Assembly (NCBI GenBank): GCA_002189035.1
Contig: NEEC01000018.1
Location: forward strand, 310,001 to 374,000
Length of the DNA stretch: 64,000 bases
Direction of reading: 5' to 3'
Origin: Utricularia gibba
Taxonomy: Eukaryota > Streptophyta > Magnoliopsida > Lamiales > Lentibulariaceae
Part shown: piece by piece, positions 35,524 to 46,675 of the stretch
How the letters are laid out: every line of letters begins with the position of its first letter
Numbering within the stretch: position 1 is the stretch's first letter
The notes under the pieces: generated by a model
The model's database searches: none
Seen by the model: the letters and a program-made list of their open reading frames with translations, nothing else
What the model was told of the DNA's origin: nothing
Program-made: the position numbers and the translations under genes

Positions 35524-36780
35524 TGTTGCGTGTCATTTCCTCAATGAATTTTAATTACAAAGACATAGAACACAAATAAAGCGTAGTACGAGTGTAGATC
35601 GCAAGGAGTTGAGTTTTGCAAAATGTGTTTTGTGCAAAACTTTTATAAATTGTCATGGGTTTGTAAAATAGGTTTTTGAAATATAGAAATAAAAGATATA
35701 ACATAAGTAATAGATCTTGATTAAGGGAAGTAGTTCCTGAGAATGAGATTCCATTTCCTCTTTTTGACTATTCTCGCCTCGGTTTTCACTTATTCCTTCC
35801 GAATAACTGGTTATAGGAGCAATGAATAGCCTACTTTCCTTTACACTTTGACTGAAAGGGAGACATGGGAATAGTCACATTTGATTCTCTATTGGACAAT
35901 TGAGAGGACAAGAGGATTGCTGTCGATTGCCCTCAAAATCGAATTTTGTACATGTGCCCAACTATTGCCAATGACCAATGAGGGATACAAGGTCACTATC
36001 CATCCATTATCGCGATATCCTGGTCACAGAGAATTCGCTATTTACCTCAAAATATTAGGGTTGTAGATGGTATTCATCACCTTGCTTTTCATCAAAATCC
36101 GTGAGAAGTAGCATGCAATTCATGGACCATGACTAGGAGACATTACAGGAAGATTGTAACATGATGCATTGAAATATGTAAAATCTGGAAGAAATTCAGC
36201 AAAGAATTGATATTGATGCTCAAGACGTGGAAGGAAACTTCATCTATTCCCTGAAATTAGAAAGGTTTAGTCATGAATCATCATGAAAGCAGAAAACGAA
36301 AACATAAAGCTAAAGTGCCTCTCCCTTAAGTGGAGAGGAAAGAACCAAAAGTTCTAGTTCCAAAACGAAGTGAGAAAAGGTCCGAAAACAAGTGTTCCCA
36401 ATTGTTCCAAGTTTCTTTTAATTCACTTCCACATGCATTAACTTACTCTACTTCTTTTTTATCATTCCTTCTATCTTGTGTGTGTAGTCAGCTTTCCCAC
36501 GCATGCAAGTGCTCAATCATTATTGTAAACTTTGACATGTCATAAGTTAGTGACCCTGACTAGTGTCAGTCTTCCGCCCACAATTGCGCCAAGTTGCATG
36601 CAAGTTATGAAATGTTAGGGTTTGGTCTGCTACAAGTCTCCTACAACACTTGAAACCTGCCTCTTGACTTTTTTGGTGAAAATACATGAAAAAGATAACA
36701 AAAATAGGATTTGTCTAAAAAATTAAATACTTAATCCTAAATTAACACATAATAAACACTTAAAAAAATGAAACATAACA
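35524..36780 (-). mobile_element. Solo LTR inserted in Gypsy gag, TSD GGGTT
   Basis: A 1257-bp LTR on the minus strand, starting TGTTATGTTTCATTTTTTT and ending ACACGCAACA, with a perfect target duplication GGGTT at 35519-35523 and 36781-36785. It aligns through most of its length with 26045-26978. It separates the gag core from the zinc knuckles, so it arrived after the Gypsy element. No internal sequence remains, indicating LTR recombination. Confidence 0.93.
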
Positions 36781-36785
36781 GGGTT

Positions 36786-37885
36786 GCAACAAGAGGTTTG
36801 CCTCTTGGGAGGTGTGTCAATTGTGGGCGACACCATGAGGGGAAATGCCACTATGTGGGTACTTGCTTCAACTGTGGAGAGAGGGGACACATCACCTAAC
36901 ATTGCCCAGAGAAAGAAATGAGGGTAGTGTAGCACTTGACGAATCGAGGTGGAGGATGTATCTACCACTTGGATTGAGCGGAGGTGGAGAAGGACGACAA
37001 GGCCATGCTAGGCACATTTCTACTCGCAGGAAATATAGCTACAAGCTTATTCAACTGCGGGGCCATGCATTCCTTTATTACGAGGGAGTGCAAGCAATGA
37101 TGAGAACTAGAGGGATAAGAATTAACCCATGCCATCAAGCGAGGATACCGAGAGGAAGGATGTTGTATGGCAAGCGAAAGTATACTAAAGTGCCATTGTG
37201 TCTAGGAGCAATAAGAGCCAAGGTAGACTTAATAGAGTTGGATATTTCTGGAATTTATGTCATTCTAGGATTAGATTGACTTCATTGGTACCGAGCATGG
37301 ATCGGTTGTGCTCATGGAATGATCAAGTTCGATGATGTGAAGCAACAAAACGGGAGTTTAACACAAGGGAGGGAAATGGTCATCTTGGAAGTGTCAAAGA
37401 AGACAAAGGATACTACCTACTAGCTTATTTTCTGAGATGTATTTCCTAAAGAACTTCCAGGTCAGATGCCTAATCGAGAGGTCACCTTTGAGATTGATCG
37501 GGTAGAAAGAGCTAAGCCTATGTTCCACACACCGTACTGGATGGCATCTGCCAAAATGAAAAAATTGAAAACATTATTCGATGATCTTCTACAGAAAGGT
37601 TTCATCTGACTCAACTCATCGCCATGGAAAGTGCCAGTGGTGTTCATGAGGAAAAACGAGGCTTCTCTGAGATTATGCATGGACTATAGAGAGTTGAATT
37701 AGGTCAATGTTTGGAACCGGTATCCCTTACTGCAAATCGATGACCTGTTTGACCAATAGAGGGTAGCTATAGTGTTCTAAAAAATCAATCTTTGCTCAGG
37801 TTACCATCAATTGAAGATCAAGAAAGAGGACATTTCAATGACAGCATTTAGGATGAGATACAACCACTACAATTGTATAAAAGAA
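36786..37885 (+). pseudogene. Gypsy gag zinc knuckles, protease and partial reverse transcriptase
   Basis: Plus-strand order: two CCHC knuckles, CVNCGRHHEGKC and CFNCGERGH (36813-36905); an aspartic protease segment GTFLLAGNIATSLFNCGAMHSF (37005-37075), in which the expected catalytic Asp of D-[ST]-G is Asn and the following Ser is Cys; an ILGLDWLHWY-type segment near 37265; and the RT start from about 37440 (FPKELPGQMPNREVTFEI, SSPWKVPVVFM, LRLCMDYREL, SGYHQLKIKKEDI). Stops include TGA where the family has Arg after KGFI. The RT ends at about 37885, before its YxDD box, where Athila-like DNA begins. Confidence 0.78.
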
Positions 37886-37904
37886 AGTTCTTTTATACAA
37901 TACC

Positions 37905-38111
37905 ACTTTGAAATTTTTTCTTGGGAAATTGAGATCTAAATGGCAAGGACCTTATGAAGTTTCACATGTTTTCCCTTATGGTGCTGTTGTTATACGTTCT
38001 TATGAAACAGGGAAATGTTTCAAGGTCAATGGCCATAGGTTGAAACCGTATTATGAGAACCTTCAGCCGCAAATAGCTTGCTGTTTGCTCTTAATCGAGG
38101 ATCATCAGTAG
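37905..38111 (+). pseudogene. Athila-like integrase C-terminal end
   Basis: Reads [20 protein letters not shown], then a [13 protein letters not shown] segment, the conserved tail of Athila/Tat integrases (LR..W.GPF.V....P.GA...NG.RLK.Y). The stop is at 38109-38111. The catalytic core is absent. The 5' junction with Gypsy RT lies at about 37886. Confidence 0.75.
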
Positions 38112-38454
38112 CGTACCAAGTCAGCCAACGACTTTAAATTGGCGCTGCACGGGAGGCAACCCGTGAGTTAATTTTCTCTTTCCTCTTTTCCTTTTGTCTG
38201 ACTTCGCAGGTTCCCTAGGATTCTATTGGGATTACATACTATCCCACACATCATTACCGAGAGACATTAAAAGTTTGCTTTCCTTTCCCCTCATGATTAT
38301 CCTCCTTGGGACCCTTCTCTCACCATAACTACCCATTTCCCCATTCACACCACTACTTCTATCACTTTCCCCAATTTTCTGTAAGACACTCCCACTTCTG
38401 CCAATTTCCAATTTACCTTCTTCCTCACCTTGTGACCCATCGTAACCCACAGCC

Positions 38455-40269
38455 ATGAAGGGAACATCCTCTGCTTCATCTCTTCAAACCCCTATTAGGA
38501 AACCCCGCACAGCTAGGCAACGCCAGGCCATCACTGAAGGTCCATCACGGAGGAACCGACAGCGTTCTACTTCACCCTCACCCAGATCTCACAAATTCCA
38601 ATCTATGCCTCCACTGGAAACTTCATCCTGGGAGATTTCTCCACTGTTTTCACCAGTCCCTTTAGCCGAACTCCCTCCTGTTTTGTACCTTCCATGGAAA
38701 GATGAGGATTCTTCGGCAGACAAGGAAATTCCGGCTGCAATCCCGGAGAGAGAAGCCACATCAGAACCTGTTGCAGAGGAGACACCGGAGCAAGACCCAG
38801 TTGCAACCCAGACTCATACCGATAGCTCCGACGAAGATTTCCGACTGGACGGCTTGGAGGAAGAAGAAGAAGAACCTAAAGTGGAAGAGGCGTCCAGCCC
38901 ACAAACTACTACAAATAGACGCTCACCCCATGAGGAAGGGGAAGGTGAGGATGATAATATTGATTCTGAAGTGGATTTGTGGATTGCAGAAATGCAGGGA
39001 GCCGCTAACGAAGGACCACCACTAACGTTCCAAGATGGGGAGCAAGCCATCAACGCTGGCCAAACAAGCAGGCAGCGTGGCAAAGGACAACGAGGGCGAC
39101 AAAAGTTCTAGCGGGACTGTTTGTTGGAGTCTCCTGCTTGGACCCAACTCCGAGACACTGTCAGGTTTCCCAATAAGAAATCCCAAGCCCTTTTTAACGC
39201 TTTAACGAGTCGCCACATCTTGTTTGCTTTCCGTATGCATGCTCCAACGTTAGCTCATTTGAATTTGATGCATGATATTAACCGCATGTTTGAGTTTTCA
39301 CCTGAATAGCGTCATTTTTCAGAAATTGCTCTTCCTGTTTTTCCAAAATTGGTCTTTGAATTTTATGCTACATTTGCTTTTGATGATGTGGAAGGGAACC
39401 CTATTGCTGAACCCCTCATTTCCTTTCGTTTGGGTGGAAAAGACTTTGAGCTTTCTGTTAATGATTTTAATGTTGCTCTTGGTTTTGTTTCTGAGGATGA
39501 ACTTACTTCTGCTCGATATCTGCAAGCTTGCTGTGATTATCCCCCATCATTTGATGTTTATAGTGCTTATGGTTCCATGTATGTGTGTGAACCACCCTTT
39601 CCTAGTTCCAAATTCAAGGCCCATCACTTGAGGGCCTCTGCGCTGTTAGTTTTGAACAGGTATCTCGGAGGATGCTATTCTGCCACTTGCCAAGGCACCA
39701 GTGTGGTCTCCAAGGTGGTAGTGTTCTTCCTCTGGGCCATGATGAAGAAGATCCCGATCAACCTTGGCTGGTGGATTGCCAAGCACATGAATCGTGTGGC
39801 ATAGCTCAGCGAACGAGTGCTTCCATTCGCATCCCTCATCACTAAGCTCGCGATGCACCTTAACGTGGATCTTACCGCCAACACACCCAAGGTAGAGGCT
39901 CATTTTCAATACCTTGACCTGGTTGATCTCTTTTAGTGTAGTTACCTCAAGGGAGCTGGAGGCCATACCATTTTCGTCCAAGCCGGGACGAAGAGTAATA
40001 CCACCGTGATGCCAACGCACCCTCCTGCTGGCTCTTCAAGATCTCCAGCGCCAAATCACCACACTGTCGTCCAAACTAGACACCTTGATCACCTCTATGC
40101 TGCATCATCACTAAGGTACCCTCCACCATGCTTGATGATGAGGACATCCTCAGAATTAAGTGTGGGGAGGAGCTCTTTTCTATCGATCGAACTATCTTTC
40201 ATTACCGTATTTGGACAAATTTTTCGTCCGTTTTTATCTTATGAGTCTACCCCATATCATGCTTCATAG
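38455..40269 (+). pseudogene. Athila env-like ORF with in-frame amber stops
   Basis: A single plus-strand frame continues for about 600 codons, interrupted only by TAG at 39109, 39307, 39802 and 39934, and closed by TAG at 40267. The first third is Ser/Pro/Glu-rich and disordered, including a run of Glu near 38857-38880. The middle (39349-39800) carries the FEFYATFAFDD, ISFRLGGKDFELSV and LVLNRYLGG segments of the family annotated as ATHILA ORF-1/putative plant transposon protein, encoded by the env-like region of Athila elements. The function is unknown. It is not a host gene: it sits between integrase and the polypurine tract. Confidence 0.75.
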
Positions 40270-40860
40270 GTTAGATGACATCTATGCTTCGGTATTCCTT
40301 ACGCATGCTTCATGATTAGGGTGCTTAGACTTATCTTGCTGCTAAGAAACCTTCTAGATTTTTCCTTACCTTGAATATCTTGCTTTTATGACATGCATTA
40401 GGTTTGAGACTTGCTTAGGATCGCTCTCACATGTTTTTGTTGTATATTCATGGCCCAGTGACATCTTCAAAAAAAAAAACGAGGATGCCAAAGGTAAGAA
40501 TTGTCTGGCGAAACCGTGGACAACGCAAACCTCACTTATGAACCACGAATAAGGTTTCGTAATCCAGACAACTCTTCCCCAAAGCGGGGGTCCTTATTCA
40601 AAAAAAAAAAAAAGAAAGAGAAGAGGAATAAGTCACTGTGGCCCAAACTTTTGAAAATTAGAGAGCAATCTCGAACTATCTCTTTCCCTGATTGTGTTGT
40701 TTGAGTAGCATGCTTTAAATTGATCTGAAGAGTTTGGAAGAAAATAGAAGGTGATACATGCAGTTAGATAGGGATAGGTTACCTTAGTCGTGCATCATGA
40801 GTTAGGTACTATCAGAGTTATGGATTGTCTATCTGTTTTCATACTTGAGGACAAGCATGA

Positions 40861-40878
40861 TTTAAGTGTGAGGGAATA
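40861..40878 (+). other. Polypurine tract of the Athila-like element
   Basis: Purine-rich TTTAAGTGTGAGGGAAT, preceded by GAGGACAAGCATGA, the configuration seen just before Athila/Tat 3' LTRs. The LTR TGTTAAG begins at 40879. Confidence 0.65.
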
Positions 40879-41437
40879 TGTTAAGTGTCATTTTCTTATT
40901 ATTTATTAGGTTGTTTTTATGTTTAAATGTGATTAGAAGTGTCTAATTAGGAGTCTATAATGTGAGATTTGGGTTTTTATTTAGTTTAGGGTAATTATCC
41001 TAAATCTTGTATTTTATCTATTAATTTTACTAGTTTTATTTGAGTTTTTCTAGAGCCGCACACGTGGCAGGAAGTGAGAGAAAGAGGCCATCATATGGCG
41101 ACAAATTGGATCTTCCCGAGCTGACATTCCCTTGATTTCCGGAAGACTGCAGACGCCTAATCATGAGCCTTAGCGTGCGGAATACGGGAGTCTCTGACAG
41201 GCGACATCATTAGCGTACCAGTGTCAGACGTTGCTTGCAAGTCATCCCAAGTTCAACAGAATCACAAGAACACGAAATCTCATACCCTCATTAAAGTGGG
41301 AGTTCTGTTCAGACGAAAAGCGGTAGTTAATTTAGTTTTCCCTTTCGTTTTCTCTCTCTAGAGGAATTTTCCTCTAGCTTCACTCTAGAACATTATTTCA
41401 TTTTCTTTAGTTTTTTAAAATTATTGATGGATTATGA
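40879..41437 (+). mobile_element. Athila-like 3' LTR, incomplete
   Basis: Starts TGTTAAGTGTCATTTTC, as in the solo LTR at 26045-26978. Its 41340-41410 block (CTCTAGAGG...CCTCTAGCTTC) matches 15038-15110 inverted. It breaks into Gypsy pol near 41430 without the usual ...CA end. Confidence 0.7.
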
Positions 41438-42338
41438 GTTAAGTGTCAACTATCATCAGAGCAAGGCGAATGTTGTGGCGAACAGCTTGAGCCGAAGTGT
41501 GGGAGGAAAAGAGATCATAACAAAAATTGAGCAGATGGACTTGAGGTAGTAAAGGGCAGGCAGCTACTTACGAATTTTCAAGCGGAACCACACCTACTCA
41601 CAAGGATCTTGAATGTGCAAGAGGCCACAGCCGATGGCCACTTCCATTTATGAGCAGATGGGACTTGAGAACCCTTTATGAGACGATTGGATGCCCTGAT
41701 CACCGCACATGGTAGGGTGTGGCTACGAGAAGGAGAGTTGCAAGAAGTGACATTATGGGAGGCCCATGAGGTGGAATAAGGATTGCACCCTAGAGAAACG
41801 AAAATGTATCGAGATGTCTATAGCGCATATTGATGACCAAGAATGAAAAGAGAGATCGTGAAAGTTGTTAGCTGATGCAAGGTCTATCAACGGATTAAAG
41901 CAAAACATCAAAGACTAGGTAGATTGTTACAACCATTGGAGATACTAGAATTGAAGTGGGAACATATAGCGATGAATTTTGTAACAGGCATGCCAAAGAC
42001 AAGTTATGGGCATGATGCAGTATGGGTCATAGTAGACAGGTTGACAAAGAGTGCTCATTTTATTCCAATCCATTCGAGGTGGAGCATTTCTAAACTGGCA
42101 TGTATGTACGCCACCAAGGTTGTGAGATTGCACGGTGTGCTAATGAGTATCGTCTCGGACAAGGATGTAAGGTTCACTTCATGACTATGGCAGGCCTTAC
42201 AAGGGGCCATGGAGAGCAAATTGACCATGAGTACTGCTATACACTCTCTGATGGATGATCAATCGAAGTAAACAATCCAAATGTTGGAGGATTTACTACA
42301 GGCAAGTGCTTTAGAATTTCCCAAGGATTGGGAAATTC
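41438..42338 (+). pseudogene. Gypsy RNase H end and integrase
   Basis: Resumes the outer Gypsy element. MDYELSVNYHQSKANVVANS (41424-41485) corresponds to the RNase H/linker HxG.ANVVADALSR segment. Then come a degraded zinc-binding region and the integrase core, KWEHIAMNFVTGMPK (about 41950), VWVIVDRLTKSAHFIPI (about 42024), RLHGVLMSIVSDKDVRF (about 42125), and TIQMLEDLLQ (about 42270). Several stops. It is truncated near 42338, where minus-strand Copia integrase begins without a target duplication. Confidence 0.78.
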
Positions 42339-42339
42339 C

Positions 42340-43137
42340 CCACCACGATCTGATCGAAGTTTTTTGATGGAACGCTCAAGCTGGTTCTCGACCTCCATCC
42401 GAAACTCTTTGAACTCTTCAAAGGCTTCAGTTTTTCGTTTCATCTAGTAGATGCATCCATATCTTGAATGGTCATCTATAAAAGTGATGAAATACGAGAA
42501 ACCCCCTCTAGCAGTGATGCTCATTGGAACACATACATCAGAATGTATTAAATCCAATAAGTTTTCAGCTCTTGCTCCTTTTCCTAGAAAAGGTTGCTTT
42601 GTCATTTTGCCCAATAAACAAGATTCGCATGTTTCATAAGATTCAAAATCTTCTGAGTCCAAATATCTCAATGGATATAAGTACTCAACACACTTCTTGT
42701 TTATATGGCCTAAACGACAATGCCAAAGGTAAGAATTCAAGACATTGTCAATCCTTGGCCTTTTTATGCACATGTTAATCTGTTCCGAATCATGTTGATC
42801 CAAAACATATATATTCCATTTACTATCGTAGCAGTACCATAATGCACATTCCCTCGTCGTATGGAACAACAATTGTTCTTCATAGAAAACTCGAAACCAA
42901 TCTTGTCCAAACAAGAAATAGAGACGATGTTCTAGACAATGAAGGAACACAATAAACAGAATCTAATTCAAGAGATAATCCAGAAGGTAAGGCGATGTGG
43001 CAAGTCCCAACTGCCATGGCAGCAACTCGTGCACCATTCCCAACTCTTAGGTCAACATCGCCTTTCTTCAAGATTCTACTACTCATTAGGTCCTGCATGT
43101 TAGTGCAAATGTGAGCACCACAACCAGAATCTAACAC
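42340..43137 (-). pseudogene. Copia protease and integrase part, truncated
   Basis: Minus strand from 43137: VLDSGCGAHIC (protease active site), then, after a frameshift near 42940, a GAG-pre-integrase segment with WHCRLGHINKKCV and CESCLLGKMTKQPF, then the integrase start FSYFITFIDDHSRYG, a TAG where the related copy at 63580 has Leu, and LRSDRGGE, which breaks at 42340. The rest of integrase, RT, RNase H and the 3' LTR are missing. The reading frame follows gag after a TAG at 43138-43140 where Trp is expected. Confidence 0.8.
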
Positions 43138-44007
43138 CTAAGAACCATTTTTGATAGTAGTGTTAATCTCAATCATGTGTATACCTGAAGCTGAATTCTC
43201 ATTCTGCTTCTTGCCCTTGATTGACTCTAGATAGGCTTTGCAGTTTCTCTTCCAATGACCAGATTTCCCACAATGAAAGCATTCACCCTTAGCCGGTTTT
43301 TCAACAGGCTTCTTCTTCTTGATCTCACTTTTAGTTTTGAGTTTCTTGTCTTGACTCTTCTTCTTGGAAACGTTTTTCCTTGAAGAGACAAGCATGACAT
43401 TCTTTTGTTCCTTTATAATAGTTTTCTCAACAGACTTGAGTAACTGAATCAATTCAGGAACAGTTTGATCCATCTTGTTCATCTGATAGTTCATCACAAA
43501 CTGTGAGTAGCTATCAGGTAGTGAGGTAAGGATTAAGTTAATACTCAAGTCCTTATCCAACACAAAACCAAGAGTGGACAACTTCTCAATGTAACTCAAC
43601 ATCAATGTCGCATGATCAGCAGCAGAACTTCCTTCTGCCAAGCGACAATTGAACAACAACTTTAATGTCTTGAACCTTTCAAGTTGTGAGTGCTCACCAA
43701 ATAGATCCTTGAGGTGTGTTATCATCTGTTGGTAATTCATCGCCTCATGCTGTTTTTGGAGATCAGGGGCCATCGAAGCAAGCATGATATAGGAGACAAG
43801 CTCAGCATCATCTAGATACTTCTGATATGCACGCCAAACATCTTCAGCTGCATTAGCCCTGGGTTGTGCAGGAACATCTTGCTCAAGGATGTAGGCAATC
43901 TTCTCCGCCTTGAGAACAATTCTCAAATTGCGGTGCCAATCAGTAAAATTCGAGCCAACCAACTTGTTGGACTCTAGAATGGATCTCAAATTCACACTGG
44001 AAGACAT
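43138..44007 (-). CDS. Copia gag (UBN2-type), nearly intact
   Basis: An open frame of about 289 residues on the minus strand, starting MSSSVNLRSILESNKL at 44007; an upstream in-frame ATG at 44043 would add 12 residues, but MSSS fits the family start. It contains the UBN2-type Gag region (NFTDWHRNLRIVL, LKDLFGEHSQLERF, FNCRLAEGSS, LILTSLPDSYSQFVMNY), a Lys-rich linker and the zinc knuckle CFHCGKSGHWKRNC. Ends at a TAG where the family continues through Trp into protease. Gag packages element RNA in virus-like particles. The only long open retrotransposon frame here. Confidence 0.8.
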   Translation of the reverse strand: MSSSVNLRSILESNKLVGSNFTDWHRNLRIVLKAEKIAYILEQDVPAQPRANAAEDVWRAYQKYLDDAELVSYIMLASMAPDLQKQHEAMNYQQMITHLKDLFGEHSQLERFKTLKLLFNCRLAEGSSAADHATLMLSYIEKLSTLGFVLDKDLSINLILTSLPDSYSQFVMNYQMNKMDQTVPELIQLLKSVEKTIIKEQKNVMLVSSRKNVSKKKSQDKKLKTKSEIKKKKPVEKPAKGECFHCGKSGHWKRNCKAYLESIKGKKQNENSASGIHMIEINTTIKNGS

Positions 44008-45149
44008 ATCTTCAACCTGAAGAAGAGAAAGCAAACACATCATGTAGTGTTCCTTAAATCACATCTAACTGGTCTTTACTAAATGTGATATACTCCCACT
44101 ATGTTTTTCGAGATGGCAGCCCCTTACTGACAAAACGAGAAAATCAGATTTTCTTAGTGGGATAGTGTCTCATTTCATTCATCTCCACCTTGACTGTAGC
44201 CAACAAGCTTTAATGAATGAAACAGGTAGTCATCTCATGCCAATTGTATCTCTCATACAACCACTGCATCATTGAGTCATCAACTCTTGATGTAAAAACT
44301 ATTTACCTCAACCTTTCCTCCAATTTTACCAACCTTGACTTTAGTCAACAAGTTGATAAAATCAGTTAAGCCAACCCACCGTGAATCTAATTCCATAATT
44401 CGAACATGTCATGTGTAGTGGAGAGCTTGACGGTAGCCAACAACTCTATGCACTAAAAATGACTCTCGTTCTCCTTATGTCAGTGGAATGAATAAGCTTA
44501 ATTATTTGATAGGGGATTTTTCCATAGGCAACACTTGCACTATGGATATCGATATCCTATCAGATAGGAATCCTGACAACTCTTGCCCTTTTGTTCATAA
44601 CGCATCATTTCCCTGGATTTTCATACATAAAGCTCGAAAATCCTAATTGACCCTAGATGCCTTGGTCACAAATAAATTATCAAACATCATATGCATCGAT
44701 AATTCACCAATATGATCAACATGATCAAAATTCGTGCAAAGGCCATCATGCCCTACGACTACACACATATAAAGCATCATCATGCTGCGCATATACACGT
44801 AAGATATGATTCTCGAAAGCATCAATCATGAATCAAATTTCGTGCATCCTAAGGCAGCAAAACAATCCAAAATAATCAGATTTCGTGCATCACATGCTAT
44901 TATGATGATCGCCAGCAAGGCTACATACGAGAACATCTCGCAATCACATGCTATCACAATAATCGCCAGCAAGGCAACATACGAGAACATCTCACAGATC
45001 AGCAAAGATTTTAACTTTTTACTGGCAAGCAACATACGAGAACATCTCACAAAATCAGAAAAGATTCTAACGTCACCAGCAAGGCAACATACGAGAACAT
45101 CTCGCAAAATCAACAAAGATTCTAACGTATACACATATTCCGCAACCTC
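44008..45149 (-). other. Copia untranslated leader
   Basis: Between the primer site (45150) and gag (44007) lie about 1.1 kb of non-coding leader, unusually long for Copia. It includes a tandem array at 44906-45125. Parts resemble neither the LTR nor gag. Confidence 0.55.
44906..45125. repeat. 54-55 bp tandem repeat in the Copia leader
   Basis: The block ACATACGAGAACATCTC begins at 44923, 44977, 45032 and 45087, giving a period of 54-55 bp. Four units, mildly diverged. Confidence 0.85.
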
Positions 45150-45161
45150 GCTCTGATACCA
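45150..45161 (-). other. Primer-binding site, tRNA-iMet type, Copia element
   Basis: The minus strand reads TGGTATCAGAGC, the plant retrotransposon consensus, one base after the LTR end. Confidence 0.85.
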
Positions 45162-45162
45162 C

Positions 45163-46675
45163 TATTGGGTTTCTCGTAGACATCGTATGTCTCAAAAGCA
45201 GCGGAATTTTAAAAATTTTGAGAAACCCCCAACGCAGATCTTGGAATACGGTATACATCAGATTAAGGGATGCTGAAATACCTTTCAGATGACTCCATTG
45301 TTCACCAACCGCCAATAGGAGACGGCCTCTATGGTATCCACACGTGGAGCACTCCGTCGATAACCTTCTCAAGGCTCTTGAATGCTGGTCGAATTCCTCA
45401 GGTGCTAGTAAAGAAAAACGTCCTCTTGTGGATCAGTCTAAGAGAGCACGAAGACCTTAAAGCAGTTCTCAAGATCTAAATCTTTTTTACAGATATATGG
45501 TAACATATCAAATCATATCTCCGTAAAGATCTTATCTTGTGGAAATATGTATATGTTCCAAATCTTATCTATATATGATCTTTTATTTTGAGTTTAATCA
45601 ATATTAATCTCAAAATAACTCTCAATTTAATTTATCCACTTTACCAATTACATCTCATGTAATTGTGTCATTCTATTTTATATCGTTGAGTGACTCCATT
45701 ATTGTGTGTGACCCTATAGGTTTCTTCAATCAAGCCCGTAATAATGGATTTATTAATTAACTCTTAATTAATCAAATCCATCATTATCGATCATGAGTGA
45801 TGTCTAGCAACATATCATGATCCCCAAGATGTAAGAATAATCAGGTGAACTGATTGAGCCTTTCCATGACCAGCCACCATGCAATGAACAGCTTTCATCA
45901 TACTTATATCTCATTCGATACTAGAACATGGGTGTGTGTCTTTCTAATGTATCGAATTTATAATTGCATTCAAGCACTAACACTCAATGATCTACTCAAA
46001 CAATTCGAGTGTCATTACCCTGGGCCCAGGACTTACTGTTAGGCTTTGATGCAATTACTTGAGATATGATCTCATCACTAACATGAGTGATGAATCCTTT
46101 ATTGATCAATCAACTATCTCCAACCTTAAGGAGTCACATCCCTACTCATCCATACTAGGCAAGCCATGGTTAGGCTCCCATTAGTAATGAGCGAAAATGT
46201 GAGCGAAAATGTGAACTTAAGATCAAGATAACTTTGTTGACCTCAAGTCTAAACTTAATTGCACGGCTGTCATATTCAAGATCTTGCTACTGACACTTGG
46301 TTAGCTTCCCATAATAGCATCTCGAAGATGAGTCATCCAGTGAATCGATTCTCTAATCGACACCCTCACATAGGTTCTAGTAATCTCATTACATCAATTG
46401 TGAGAACCATTGCCTAAACAATTTAAGGAACTCAATGTGTGCCAGCTTATCCGTATTTGTGATATCCTCATTTCACAAATACTCTAGCTAGGGAGTTTTT
46501 AACTTGATCATAAGTGCTTGAAGAATCTCACATTATGATCTCATCATAATTTCTATAGCACATAGATCAAGTAGAGGATTTTATCAATGATATAAATTTG
46601 ATCACAATTCAAAGTAAATATCATAAGATAAGATTTGCCAATGAGTTGATTGTCTCTAGAACACATACACTAACA
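45163..46675 (-). mobile_element. 5' LTR of the minus-strand Copia element
   Basis: A 1513-bp LTR homologous to the solo LTR 10553-12005. Its right edge ends ACTAACA (46675) and its left edge TATTGGG differs by one base from TGTTGGG. It directly abuts plus-strand Copia RT at 46676, so it was inserted into that element. A second LTR for this copy is lost. Confidence 0.88.

Larger units (their letters stand above)
37886..41437 (+). mobile_element. 3' half of an Athila-like element nested in Gypsy pol
   Basis: Plus-strand order: the integrase C-terminal end, the junction motif GGCGCTGCACGGGAGGCAAC at about 38140, an env-like frame, a long spacer, a polypurine tract and the start of a 3' LTR. 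The flanks are the same Gypsy pol (RT before, RNase H end after). The 5' LTR, gag and most of pol are missing, as is the Gypsy RT/RNase H middle, so a deletion followed or accompanied the insertion. Confidence 0.75.

Noticed and set aside
38455-39111. Independent host gene rich in Glu and Ser
   Set aside because: It is the start of the Athila env-like frame, between the integrase end and the polypurine tract.
38455-40269. Programmed amber read-through or recoding
   Set aside because: Four stops spread through the frame and a truncated element make decay much more likely.
44906-45125. CRISPR-like array
   Set aside because: The units are continuous tandem repeats in a retrotransposon leader of a plant genome, without unique spacers or cas genes.
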